From NCBI GenBank assembly GCA_021413675.1, contig JAIOQA010000047.1, forward strand, positions 1 to 45,723: DNA of 45,723 bases. The letters run 5' to 3'. Position 1 is the first letter of the stretch. Each line of letters opens with the position of its first letter. The notes below the pieces were generated by a model, which saw only the letters and a program-made list of their open reading frames with translations, made no database searches and was not told the origin of the DNA. Source of the DNA: Deltaproteobacteria bacterium (GTDB lineage Bacteria; Myxococcota_A; Polyangia; Haliangiales; Haliangiaceae). A program made the position numbers and the translations under genes. Of this stretch, positions 11,049 to 19,013 are shown one piece after another.

Positions 11049-12023
11049 GTGACCGCGGCGCGCACGCTCGATCCGACCCCGGCGCGGCGCGATCGCGCCC
11101 GGCGGGCCGGGTTCATCGTCGCCAGCCCGGCGTGGGTCGGCGCCGCCGCGTGGGTCGGCGGCGCGACCGCGATCGCGATCGGCGGCGGCGCGATCGGCGG
11201 CACGCTCCTGGCCGCGACCCGCGGCGCGGTCCTGGGCGCGGCCGAGGGCGGCGCGATCGCGCGCGCGCAGGCGATCGCGATCGCCGATCCGCTGACCGCG
11301 GTCACCGCGCTGGCCGCGCCGATCCTGCTGGCCGCCGCCGGCGCGGCCCTGCTCGCGCACCTCGCGCTGGCGCGTGGGCTGTGGCAGCCGCGCCGATCGA
11401 TCGCGGGCGCGCCGGCCGCCGCGAGCACCATCGGTCGCCGCGCCGGCGACGCCGGCCTGGCCGCGGCCCGCGCCGCGCTCGTGCTCGCGGTCGCGCTCCG
11501 CTTCGCGGTGGTCCACCTCGGCGACGCGTTCCACCTGGCGAGCGCGCCCTCGAGCTCGTCCGGCCTCGGCGCGCTCCTCGCCGCCGCCGGCGTGCACGTC
11601 GCGATCGCCGCGATCACCGTCGCCGGGCTCGACGCGATCGCGCGCGCGCTGCGCCACCGCGCTGATCTGCGCATGACCGCGCGCGAGCGCGCCGACGACG
11701 ATCGCGCCGCCCACGGCGATCGCCGGTTCCGCGCCGCCCGCCGCCGCGCCGCTCGCCCTGCCGACGATCTCGCGCTGGTGCTGCTCGGCGGCGATGCCGC
11801 GATCGCGATCGCCTGGCATCCGGAGCGCCGCCCGACACCGATCATCAGCACCCGCGCCCGCGGCCTCGCGACCCGCGCGCTCATCGCCCAGGCCCGGCGC
11901 CGCCGGCTCGACGCGATCCACGCCCCGGCGCTGGTCGCCGCGCTCGCGACCGCCGCCCCCGCCGATCTCCCGCCGCCGCTGGCCGCGGCGCTGACCGCGC
12001 TGCTCGCGCGCCGCGCGGCCTGA
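11049..12023 (+). CDS. FlhB/SctU-family export-gate protein with lost NPTH cleavage motif
   Basis: FlhB/SctU proteins sit beside the FliPQR channel in the inner membrane and switch export substrates after self-cleavage between N and P of NPTH. This 324-residue protein has four hydrophobic segments (about 25-65, 82-107, 138-158, 172-196) and then the family signature LRMTARE...DDRAAHGD (207-224). The cytoplasmic domain ends in the expected PIISTRARGLATRALIAQA...LDAIHAPALVAALA pattern. The cleavage site, however, reads GGDA at 247-250, where NPTH is expected, so autocleavage should be impossible. It starts at GTG and ends directly against the convergent downstream gene. It is separated from fliOPQR by about 4.4 kb. 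Family assignment rests on the signature and topology; gene-level function is inferred. Confidence 0.75.
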   Translation: MTAARTLDPTPARRDRARRAGFIVASPAWVGAAAWVGGATAIAIGGGAIGGTLLAATRGAVLGAAEGGAIARAQAIAIADPLTAVTALAAPILLAAAGAALLAHLALARGLWQPRRSIAGAPAAASTIGRRAGDAGLAAARAALVLAVALRFAVVHLGDAFHLASAPSSSSGLGALLAAAGVHVAIAAITVAGLDAIARALRHRADLRMTARERADDDRAAHGDRRFRAARRRAARPADDLALVLLGGDAAIAIAWHPERRPTPIISTRARGLATRALIAQARRRRLDAIHAPALVAALATAAPADLPPPLAAALTALLARRAA

Positions 12024-12950
12024 CTACTGCGGGATCGAGAGCTGCCCGCCCAGCGGATCGCTGTCGACGCCGCCGCTCGCCAGCCCGTAGCGAAAGAACA
12101 CCAGCGTCAGGCGGTACGGGATCGTGATCGGCTTGCCCTTCACCATCGTCGTGCCGCGCACGGTCGTGACCAGGCCGTACACGCCGGCGTCGCCGAACGC
12201 GATCGCGCCGCCGTCCTGGACCAGCGTGGTCTTCCAGCCGTGCACGGCCTTCGCGCCGCGCGCGCCCGCCAGCGTCTCGCCGGGGGCGCTGCCCAGGAGC
12301 GTCGGGCCCTGGCGCAGGTAGTACTCGAGGTAGTCCTTGATGTCGTGGGTCGGGTCGTCGGCATCGCCGCGCAGCAGCCCGCGCGCCTGCTGCAGCTCGT
12401 CCGCGACGTCCTGGTCGCTGTCGTCGAGGACCATGGGCGTGGCGTCAGCCAGCGGCGCCACGGTCGGCAGCGTTCCGGCGATCGCGCGAGCGCGGGCGTC
12501 GCGATCGCTGATCACCCGGGCCCAGTGCGCGAACCGCACCTTCTGGGCGTCGGCGGGGTCGTCGGGAGCCGGATGCACGAACACGAAGCCGCTCGCGCGC
12601 AGGTGACCGATCACCTTCTTCTTGCGGCGGATCTCGATCTCGTCGACCACCCACTCGCCGGTGATCTGCGGATGGACCTCGCGCGCGGTCGACTTGACGA
12701 CCTTGAGCGTGACGTCGGTCAGGTCGCCCGGGACCAGATCGCCGAGCGTGAGCGCGCGCGGCTGGGTGAGCACCGCGCCGCTCGGCAACACCAGCAGGTC
12801 ACACCGATCGAGCAGGTGCGCCTGCGCTTGGCCGCCGCCGCCCGGGTTGACGCTCAGCGCCAGCGCCTCCAGGCCATCGGCGCGCGCCGAAGCCTCGGCG
12901 CACAGGCACGCAGCCATGATCACGAACACGCGACGCGCGATCGACCCCAT
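12024..12950 (-). CDS. Exported protein of unknown function
   Basis: A 308-residue protein with an N-terminal signal peptide (RRVFVIMAACLCAEASARA) and a mature domain I do not recognise. The mature part is mixed alpha/beta, with a basic patch (EIRRKKKVIGH) and a beta-rich C-terminus. It is the last gene of the leftward DUF4266-DUF3570-TlpA run, 27 bases after the thioredoxin gene, so it probably shares that envelope function. Its stop codon abuts that of the convergent flhB-like gene with no spacer. Confidence 0.7.
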   Translation of the reverse strand: MGSIARRVFVIMAACLCAEASARADGLEALALSVNPGGGGQAQAHLLDRCDLLVLPSGAVLTQPRALTLGDLVPGDLTDVTLKVVKSTAREVHPQITGEWVVDEIEIRRKKKVIGHLRASGFVFVHPAPDDPADAQKVRFAHWARVISDRDARARAIAGTLPTVAPLADATPMVLDDSDQDVADELQQARGLLRGDADDPTHDIKDYLEYYLRQGPTLLGSAPGETLAGARGAKAVHGWKTTLVQDGGAIAFGDAGVYGLVTTVRGTTMVKGKPITIPYRLTLVFFRYGLASGGVDSDPLGGQLSIPQ

Positions 12951-12977
12951 CGGTCGATCATACTGCCAACGCTCGCG

Positions 12978-13457
12978 TCAGGGCGCGGCGAGCTGCGCCC
13001 GCACCGCCGCCAGCGTCGCCTCGTCGACGGCGCGGGCCCGGTGCACGATCGTGCCGTCGCGGCCCACCACCACGACCAGGGGCAGCTGGCTCGCGCCCAT
13101 GCGGGTCGCGAACTCGAGCTCGGGGTCGAGGGCGATCGGATAGCGGATGCCGAGCTCGGCCGCGGACCGGGCCGCGGTCGCCGCGTCGTCGCCCACGTTC
13201 ACGCCGAGCACGACCACGCCCTGCGGCGTGAACGCGTCCGCGAGCCGGCTGACCGTCGGCACGCTGGTCTTGCACTCCTTGCACCAGCTCGCCCAGAAAT
13301 CGAGCACCACCGGCTGGCCGCGGTACTTCGCGAGCACCTCGAACCGCGCGCCGCTCGCATCGAGTAGCGACGCGCCAGCGGGCACGCGGGTCACCGGCGG
13401 CGCCGGCGGATGACACGCGCCGAGCGCGAGCGCGAGACTCAGGAGGACTGCTCTCAT
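12978..13457 (-). CDS. TlpA-like thioredoxin-fold lipoprotein
   Basis: A 159-residue periplasmic thiol-redox protein anchored as a lipoprotein. The N-terminus has a lipobox (LALGAC, modified Cys C15). The active site is WCKEC (C59, C62), and the conserved cis-Pro occurs in SQLPLVVVV. It starts immediately after the DUF3570 stop codon with no spacer, so it is part of the same operon. The likely role is reducing or exchanging disulfides of an envelope partner encoded alongside. Confidence 0.88.
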   Translation of the reverse strand: MRAVLLSLALALGACHPPAPPVTRVPAGASLLDASGARFEVLAKYRGQPVVLDFWASWCKECKTSVPTVSRLADAFTPQGVVVLGVNVGDDAATAARSAAELGIRYPIALDPELEFATRMGASQLPLVVVVGRDGTIVHRARAVDEATLAAVRAQLAAP

Positions 13458-14666
13458 CTAGAACCTTCTCGCCACGCCGATGGCGCCGGCGTGCACGACC
13501 AGATCGTTGTCGCGCCAGTAGCGCAGCGCCTCGACGGTCACCGCGATGCCGCGCAGCGCCTTCGGCGCGCGGTCGGGCACGATCGCGAGGCCCAGGCTCA
13601 ACTCGCGCGCGTCGAACGGCGCGAGGTCGGAGTCGGCGGTGCGCGGCGCGCCCGGCATCGGGATCGCCGGCAGCCCGGTGGTGAAGAACGACGCGCCGTT
13701 CTGGCGATGGAAGCGCGCGCCGCCGCGCACGTACAGCCACGGCACCACGTACTGGTACAGCGACAGCTCGACGGTATGCGCGCGCACGCCGAAGTCGTCG
13801 CGGTAGTAGCGGTACCAGGCCTTCACCGTCGAGCGGGTCTGCGGCACGTGCTGCGCGATGCGGCCGGTGAACGCGTGGCGCACCCGATCGCTCGGGAACA
13901 GCTCGCCGATCGGCTCGCCGCCGTCGACGGGCACGGCGTTCCAGGTCTGGGCCAGCGTGCCGTGCTGCCACGTGACACCGTAGCTACCGTCGATGACGGT
14001 GGTCGGCGACAGCAGCTGCGAGGCCGCGAGGTTGAGGTTGCCGGTCTCGCGCGCCGACTTGCCCTGGTAGCGGCCGTTGACGTCGTTGATGTCGAAGCCG
14101 TCGACGGTCAGGTTGGCGTTGACCGCGATCGCCGCGTTGTCGTCGGCGAGCGAGCGCCGCCAGCCCGCGCCGAGCGTGCCCGACGACAGCGGCTCCTCCC
14201 AGTGGAACGCGACGTGGGTCGACAAGGTCGTCACGTCCGAGCGCTTGATGCTGGTGCGCACGTCGACGCCGGCCGCCTCGTTGCGGCGCGACGCGCTGGT
14301 CATCGCGTCGAGGGCGTCGGGCGAGGCCGCGGTCACGACGTCGACCGGGATCACGACCTCGTGCCGCACGGTCGCGCTCTGGCGCAGCTGGATCGCGACC
14401 CACGGCTCGATGATCGTGGTCGCCTCGTCGCCGGGGCCGGTGGTCGGCCCGTCCTGCGACTGGTAGCCATGGCCCTGCTGGTCGAAGTACACGACCCGCA
14501 GATCCACACCCTCCACTCGCCAGCCCGGATCGGTCCCGAGGATCGCGGCGTCGGTGGTGGCGTCGGGCGCGGCCGGCTCGTCGGCGCGCGCGACGCCGCC
14601 GAGCACCAACACGATCAGCGCCGCTCTAGTTGCCGCAGCCACAGCCACCCCCGGCCGGCTCACCAT
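13458..14666 (-). CDS. DUF3570 family outer-membrane-type protein
   Basis: A 402-residue protein with a signal peptide (ATRAALIVLVLGGVARADE) and a beta-strand-rich body ending in Phe (GVARRF), as outer-membrane barrels do. The opening YFDQQGHGYQSQDG and the many alternating aromatic strands fit DUF3570. The ATG at 14666 gives a complete signal peptide and overlaps the end of the DUF4266 gene by 41 bases; GTG codons just downstream are possible alternatives. DUF3570 genes are commonly found with DUF4266, thioredoxin-like and ApbE genes; here ApbE is missing from the window. Confidence 0.8.
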   Translation of the reverse strand: MVSRPGVAVAAATRAALIVLVLGGVARADEPAAPDATTDAAILGTDPGWRVEGVDLRVVYFDQQGHGYQSQDGPTTGPGDEATTIIEPWVAIQLRQSATVRHEVVIPVDVVTAASPDALDAMTSASRRNEAAGVDVRTSIKRSDVTTLSTHVAFHWEEPLSSGTLGAGWRRSLADDNAAIAVNANLTVDGFDINDVNGRYQGKSARETGNLNLAASQLLSPTTVIDGSYGVTWQHGTLAQTWNAVPVDGGEPIGELFPSDRVRHAFTGRIAQHVPQTRSTVKAWYRYYRDDFGVRAHTVELSLYQYVVPWLYVRGGARFHRQNGASFFTTGLPAIPMPGAPRTADSDLAPFDARELSLGLAIVPDRAPKALRGIAVTVEALRYWRDNDLVVHAGAIGVARRF

Positions 14667-14850
14667 CGCCGCCCGCCGCCGCCTCCCGGGAGGTGTGCAG
14701 CTTGGTCTCGGTGCGCTCGCGCAGCGCGTCGTCGACCGGCTGCATCGTGGGGTCTGCGAGGTGCGCACGCCGGTTCTTCGGGACGATCGCGCAGCTCGCG
14801 CAGCCGAGGGCAAGCGCGAGGGCGCTCACGCGCCGGAGTCGGATCCGCAT
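14626..14850 (-). CDS. DUF4266 small lipoprotein
   Basis: A 74-residue lipoprotein. The start at 14850 gives a signal peptide with a lipobox (LGCASC). The mature part has the DUF4266 pattern: LADPTMQP near the front, SREAAAGG in the middle, and a Gly/Cys-rich end GGGCGCGN. It is the first gene of the DUF4266-DUF3570-thioredoxin operon. Its 3' end overlaps the start of the next gene. Function is unknown, but the conserved C-terminal cysteines and the neighbouring thioredoxin suggest a thiol or cofactor role. Confidence 0.82.
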   Translation of the reverse strand: MRIRLRRVSALALALGCASCAIVPKNRRAHLADPTMQPVDDALRERTETKLHTSREAAAGGDGEPAGGGCGCGN

Positions 14851-14977
14851 CGGCGGGAATCTAGCCCGGAACCCGCGCGCGCCACACCGGGTTCGCGCGG
14901 TCCGCGTGCCACCGGGATCACAAGCCGGTCGCGGTCGTCCGCGGCGTTCTGCCACAGGCGGCGCTATCGTCCCGGCC

Positions 14978-16468
14978 ATGCCCCGCCCCGAGACCCGCGC
15001 CGAGCGGACCGGCTACGCCGAGACCTCGCGCCACGCCGACGTCATGGCCTTCGTCACCGCGCTCGCCGCCGACGAGCCCCGCGTCCACCTCACCGACTTC
15101 GGCGCCAGCCCCGAGGGCCGCGCGCTGCCGCTGGTCGTGATCTCGACCCGCGGTGTCCGGACGCCGGACGACGCGCGCCGGGTCGGGCTGCCGATCGTGC
15201 TGGTCATCTGCGGCATCCACGCCGGCGAGGTCGAGGGCAAGGAGGCCGCGCTGATGCTGGTGCGCGATCGCCTCGCCGCCGATCCCGACGGCCTGCTCGA
15301 CCGGATCACGCTGGTGCTGGTGCCGCTGTTCAACCCCGACGGCAACGATCGCATCGATCCGGCGAACCGCGCGTTCGATCTCGGCAAGCTGCACGGCCAG
15401 CTCGGCCCGAAGAGCGGCGTCGGCACCCGCACCAACGCCTCGGGCATCAACCTCAACCGCGACTACCTGCGCCAGGACGCGCCCGAGATGCGCCTCCTGC
15501 AGGCGCGGGTCTGCCAGGCGTGGGGCCCGGATCTGACGATCGACTGCCACGCCACCAACGGCTCGGTGCACCGCTTCGCCTTGACCTACGACGTGCCGCA
15601 CACCGACGGCGCCGGCCGGCCCGAGCCGATCGCGCTGCTCCGCGATCAGTGGCTACCCGAGGTCACGCGCCGGGTCCGCGCCGCGAGCGGCCGCGAGACC
15701 TTCTTTTACGGCAACTTCGTCGCCGACGAGGGCGGGACCGGCGAGGGCTGGACCACGTACACCCATCACCCGCGGTTCGGCTCGAACTACCGCGGCCTCA
15801 CCGGGCGCGGCGACATCCTGTTCGAGACCTACGCGTACCTCGAGTTCGAGGAGCGGGTCGCCACCACCTACGAGCTCTTGACCCACACGCTCGTGCTCGC
15901 GGCCGAGCGCGGCGCCGAGCTGCAGGCCGTGGTCGCCGCCGCCGCGCAGCCGCGCGCGACGATCGCGGTGCGGTCGCGCCTCGAGGCCACCGACGTCCCC
16001 GCGCGGATCCTCACGCGCGCGCCGCGCACCCTCGACGGCGCGCCGATCGAGGTCACGATCCCGCACCTCGCGCGCTTCGTCGGCACCGAGGTCGTGACGC
16101 GGCCGTGGGGCTACGCGGTGCCGCCGGCGATCGGCGCGCACCTCGCGCGCCACGGCCTGCCGGTGCGCACCCTCGATCGCGCGGTGACCGTCGCGGGCGA
16201 GGTCGCGATCGTCGATGGGCTCGCCGGCGAGCACAGCCGCGACATCCTCGAGGCCGCGGCCGAGGTCGAGATCCTCGCGCACCACGAGGCCGGACCGGTC
16301 GCGCTGCCGGCGGGCACGTGCGTGGTCGCGACCGATCATCGGTTCGGCGCGATCGCGACCTACCTGTGCGAGGCGCGCAGCGACGACGGCCTCGTCGCAT
16401 GCGGCTGGCTGCCCACGCCCGCCGCCGGCGATCGCTGGCCGGCGATCCGCATCACCGAGCCGATGTAG
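14978..16468 (+). CDS. M14-family zinc carboxypeptidase-like peptidase
   Basis: A 496-residue zinc peptidase. The zinc ligands are visible as HxxE at H81 and E84 (GIHAGEVEGK) and H191 in DCHATNGS, with the substrate motif NLNRDY between them. E283 in DILFETYAY is a candidate catalytic Glu. No signal peptide is evident, so it may act in the cytoplasm unless exported another way. After the catalytic domain the last ~150 residues form a beta-rich extension. The ATG at 14978 is divergent from the DUF4266 gene. Its stop lies 4 bases from the end of the convergent fliR remnant. Confidence 0.88.
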   Translation: MPRPETRAERTGYAETSRHADVMAFVTALAADEPRVHLTDFGASPEGRALPLVVISTRGVRTPDDARRVGLPIVLVICGIHAGEVEGKEAALMLVRDRLAADPDGLLDRITLVLVPLFNPDGNDRIDPANRAFDLGKLHGQLGPKSGVGTRTNASGINLNRDYLRQDAPEMRLLQARVCQAWGPDLTIDCHATNGSVHRFALTYDVPHTDGAGRPEPIALLRDQWLPEVTRRVRAASGRETFFYGNFVADEGGTGEGWTTYTHHPRFGSNYRGLTGRGDILFETYAYLEFEERVATTYELLTHTLVLAAERGAELQAVVAAAAQPRATIAVRSRLEATDVPARILTRAPRTLDGAPIEVTIPHLARFVGTEVVTRPWGYAVPPAIGAHLARHGLPVRTLDRAVTVAGEVAIVDGLAGEHSRDILEAAAEVEILAHHEAGPVALPAGTCVVATDHRFGAIATYLCEARSDDGLVACGWLPTPAAGDRWPAIRITEPM

Positions 16469-16472
16469 CCTG

Positions 16473-17044
16473 CTAGGTCCAGAGCCCGCCGAGCAGCGCG
16501 AGCCCGGCGCGCAGCTGATCCGCCCACAGCGCCGCGGCGGCGATCGCGCCCACGCCGACCGCCGCGACCACCGCGATCGGCCGCGCCGACTCGAGCGGCG
16601 CCGCGCCGGTGAGCAGCCCGCCCGCGCGCCGTGCCGCCGCCCCGCGAGGTGGCCGCCGATCCCGAAGAACACGACCAGCACCGCGGCGCGCGTGAACCGC
16701 CCGAGCGGCCCGTCGCCGTCGCCGTCGCCGTCGAGCCCCGCCGCGGTGTCGGCGAGCCGCCCGGTCGCGGCCGCGAGCGCGACCGGCGCCGCCGCGACCA
16801 GCGCGATCACGCCGCCGACCATCGCCTCGCGCACGACGATCGCGAGCCGCTCCGCCGTCGACATGAGCGCGATCTGCGCGACCGTCACCGGCGGCAGCGC
16901 GTGCGCGACCAGCGCGGTGAGGCCCAGCCCGAGCGCCGCGCGCACCGCGATCGGCGCGTCGTCGCCGGGCGGTGCCAGCCACGCGATCGGCAGGACGCGG
17001 GCGGCGGCGAACAGCCAGGTCCAGAGCGCCGCGACCGCGATCAT
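16473..17044 (-). pseudogene. fliR: fliR/sctT-like export-gate gene, frameshifted and internally deleted
   Basis: The ATG at 17044 lies 2 bases after the fliQ stop. The first frame encodes FliR-like membrane segments and the FFGIGGH motif (ending near 16649). It then runs into Arg-rich nonsense antisense to the M14 peptidase. A different frame, entered between about 16,617 and 16,645, encodes a typical FliR C-terminal membrane helix (ARPIAVVAAVGVGAIAAAAL...LALLGG) with GC at essentially every third codon position, ending at the TAG at 16473. The region between GGH and that helix in normal FliR (about 50 residues, including the RxxPQxN-type block) is missing. The total would be ~190 residues against ~260. 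Either an assembly error or a broken gene fits. Confidence 0.7.
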
Positions 17045-17046
17045 GG

Positions 17047-17313
17047 CTACGTGCCGACCACCGCGATCGCCTCGAACAGGCGCGTGCCGAACAGCGCCAG
17101 CTCGTGGCCGATCGATGGCCCGGTGATCGCCAGCGCCGCGACCACCGCGATCATCCGCGGCACGATCGCGATCGCCGGATCCTGCAGCTGCGTGACCCAC
17201 GCGATGAGCCCGGTCACGATCGCCGCGACCAGGCCCGCGATCGCGATCGGCGCGACCAGCCACACCGACAGGATCAGCGCCTGGCGCCCGAACGCGATCA
17301 GCGCCTCGGTCAC
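17047..17313 (-). CDS. fliQ: FliQ/SctS-family export-gate protein
   Basis: An 88-residue protein with two hydrophobic helices, matching FliQ in length and topology. The core pattern is LVAAIVTGLIAWVTQLQDPAIAIVPRMIAV, where FliQ has its VGL...QA.TQ.QE...FVPK block. It starts at a GTG that overlaps the fliP stop as GTGA, so translation is coupled. It would assemble with FliP and FliR into the inner-membrane export channel. Confidence 0.85.
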   Translation of the reverse strand: MTEALIAFGRQALILSVWLVAPIAIAGLVAAIVTGLIAWVTQLQDPAIAIVPRMIAVVAALAITGPSIGHELALFGTRLFEAIAVVGT

Positions 17314-17972
17314 AGGTACCCCTTGATGAGGCCCTCGGCGAGCAGGCGCCAGCCATCGATCGCGACGAACAGCAGCAGCTTGAGCGGCAGCGCGATCGTC
17401 GGCGCCGAGACCTGGGTCAGGCCGAGCGACGTGAGCGACAGCCCCACGACCAGATCGAGCACCAGGAACGGCAGCAGCAGGAGGAAGCCGATCGCGAACG
17501 CCTCGGTCAGCTCGCTGGTCGCGAACGCCGGCGCCAGCACCAGCAGATCGTCGTCGGCGACCGGCGCACCCGCGAGCTTCGAGGCGAGCCCGGCAAAGGT
17601 CGCGCGATCCGCGGCGTGGGCGTGACGGAGCAGGAACGCGCGCACCGGCCCGGCGGCGCGGGCCGCGGCCTCGAACGCCGGGCGCGCGTCGTCGGGCGTG
17701 AGCTGCTCGGCGAGGTTCCGCGGCGGCCCGGCCATCGCCGTCACCGGTGGCGCCGCCTCGATCGCCGCGTAGGCCTGCTGCGCGACCGGCGTCATGATGA
17801 AGATCGTCAAGAGCACCGACAGCCCGGTCACGACCAGCGGCGGCGGCACCTCCTGCGCGCCGATCGCGTTGCGGGTCAGCGCCAGCACGACCGACACCTT
17901 CACGAAGCTCGTGATCATCACGAGCACGACCGGCCCGAGCGCGACCAGCGCGACGGTGATCGCGGTGTTCAT
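17310..17972 (-). CDS. fliP: FliP/SctR-family export-gate protein
   Basis: A 220-residue integral membrane protein. The front contains ITSFVKVSVVLALTRNAIGAQEVPPP and LTIFIMTPV, and the end contains FATSELTEAFAIGFLLLLPF followed by LPLKLLLFVAIDGW. These are the two FliP/SctR signature blocks. There is no cleavable signal peptide, so it resembles the shorter SctR form more than enterobacterial FliP. The ATG at 17972 overlaps the fliO stop as ATGA; longer upstream starts in this frame run through fliO. Confidence 0.92.
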   Translation of the reverse strand: MNTAITVALVALGPVVLVMITSFVKVSVVLALTRNAIGAQEVPPPLVVTGLSVLLTIFIMTPVAQQAYAAIEAAPPVTAMAGPPRNLAEQLTPDDARPAFEAAARAAGPVRAFLLRHAHAADRATFAGLASKLAGAPVADDDLLVLAPAFATSELTEAFAIGFLLLLPFLVLDLVVGLSLTSLGLTQVSAPTIALPLKLLLFVAIDGWRLLAEGLIKGYL

Positions 17973-18364
17973 GGCGCGGCCGCCGGCGGCTCGCCGTCGC
18001 GCCCGCGCCGGATCGCGCGCCAGGCCGCGGCCAGGCCGCCCTGCGCCCGGCCCTCCTCCACGTCGGCGCGGACCTTCGCGCCGTCCAGCTCGGTCAGCAC
18101 CGACAGGCCCATCTCGCTGGTGCCGACCAGCAGCGTCTTGCCGCCGACCTCGACGACGTACAGCGAGCGGCGCGGCTCGAGCGGCAGCCGCGCGACGACG
18201 TCCATGCCGCGGGTCCGGCCGCGCGCGCCGAGCAGCCAGCGCCCGCCGAACCGCACGATCGCCCACGCGATCACGCTCACCACCACGAGCACGACCAGCG
18301 ACGACACCAGCAGCTCGCCGTAGCCGCTGGTCATCGCCGGGCTCGGACCATCCGGGATCGTCAC
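17969..18364 (-). CDS. fliO: FliO-like export-gate assembly protein
   Basis: A 131-residue protein with one membrane helix (about residues 15-36) and a small cytoplasmic domain carrying the FliO pattern VVARLPLEPRRSLYVVEVGGKTLLVGTSEMGLSVLTEL. FliO helps the FliP ring form. FliO is a flagellar-type component not usually found in injectisomes, so its presence argues for a flagellar-like gate. It begins at GTG 18364; an ATG ten codons later is an alternative. It lies 40 bases after the protoglobin stop on the same strand. Confidence 0.82.
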   Translation of the reverse strand: MTIPDGPSPAMTSGYGELLVSSLVVLVVVSVIAWAIVRFGGRWLLGARGRTRGMDVVARLPLEPRRSLYVVEVGGKTLLVGTSEMGLSVLTELDGAKVRADVEEGRAQGGLAAAWRAIRRGRDGEPPAAAP

Positions 18365-18404
18365 CCGGCCTGGGTAACACTCCGCTCTGACAGCCGGCGC
18401 TGGG

Positions 18405-18983
18405 TCAGAAGTCGCCGTCCTTCACGTACGGGTGGCTCCACAGCGTGAGCTGCAAGAGGCACGACTTCACCCACGCCGCGTGCATCGCGTCGACCTCCGC
18501 CGGCGTCACGCCGGGCCCGGCGAGGAACGGCCGCAGCGTGAAGGTCACGGGGAAGATCAGCGCGAACAGATCGCGGAACGGCACGATCGCCGCGGCGGTC
18601 GCGCCATCGGTCTGGTTCTTCTTGCTGCGGTGATGGCGCAGCCCGATCTCGTGCTGGTAGTCGAGCCAGGCCTGATCGTACTCGGCGCGCGCGGTGTCGA
18701 GGATCCACTGGCCGAAGCGCCGGCGGACCGCGCCCAGGTAGTCGCCCTGCGGCTGACCGCCGTGGGAGAACGAGGCGACCAGGTGCGGCGTCGCCGCGAC
18801 GAAGCCGTACCAGACGTCGAGGATCGCCTCGACCTGCGGCGCGACCAGCTCGCGCGAGCGCCGCAGCCAGCGCACGTCGTCGTCGCCGAACAGCGCGCTC
18901 GCCTGCATGCACGCGAGCTCGGCGACGGTGATCGGCGAGCGCCCGACCGCGTGGGTGCCATGGGTGTAGCCAGGAATGGACAT
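18405..18983 (-). CDS. Protoglobin family heme protein
   Basis: A 192-residue single-domain globin of the protoglobin family. It begins with the family lead IPGYTHGTHAVGRSPIT and has DVWYGFVAATPHLVASF, RFGQWILDTARAEYDQAW and the conserved EIGLRHHRSKKNQTD block containing the expected proximal His. It ends with LTLWSHPY. Protoglobins bind O2, CO or NO. There is no fused kinase or cyclase domain, so it would act as a standalone heme protein. The ATG follows AAAGGA. It lies between a Cys-bearing MarR regulator and the fliOPQR genes, all on the same strand. Confidence 0.9.
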   Translation of the reverse strand: MSIPGYTHGTHAVGRSPITVAELACMQASALFGDDDVRWLRRSRELVAPQVEAILDVWYGFVAATPHLVASFSHGGQPQGDYLGAVRRRFGQWILDTARAEYDQAWLDYQHEIGLRHHRSKKNQTDGATAAAIVPFRDLFALIFPVTFTLRPFLAGPGVTPAEVDAMHAAWVKSCLLQLTLWSHPYVKDGDF

Positions 18984-18996
18984 GCGAGATCCTTTC

Positions 18997-19013
18997 GCGG
19001 AGCGAGGCTCCGC
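18997..19013 (-). other. Hairpin directly upstream of the protoglobin ribosome-binding site
   Basis: A perfect 7-bp stem (18997-19003 with 19007-19013) and 3-base loop end 4 bases before the AAAGGA site and 14 bases before the ATG on the transcript. There is no T run, so it is not a terminator. It could stabilise or gate translation of the protoglobin mRNA. A second 6-bp hairpin lies at 19022-19038. Confidence 0.5.

Noticed and set aside
15653..17044. fliR read as one continuous 460-codon leftward gene
   Set aside because: After GGH the frame becomes an antisense shadow of the M14 peptidase; the real FliR C-terminal helix lies in another frame, so a frameshift is the better reading.
16473..18364. 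A complete flagellar or injectisome locus
   Set aside because: Only gate components are present; no ATPase, ring, rod, needle, secretin or filament gene occurs in the window.
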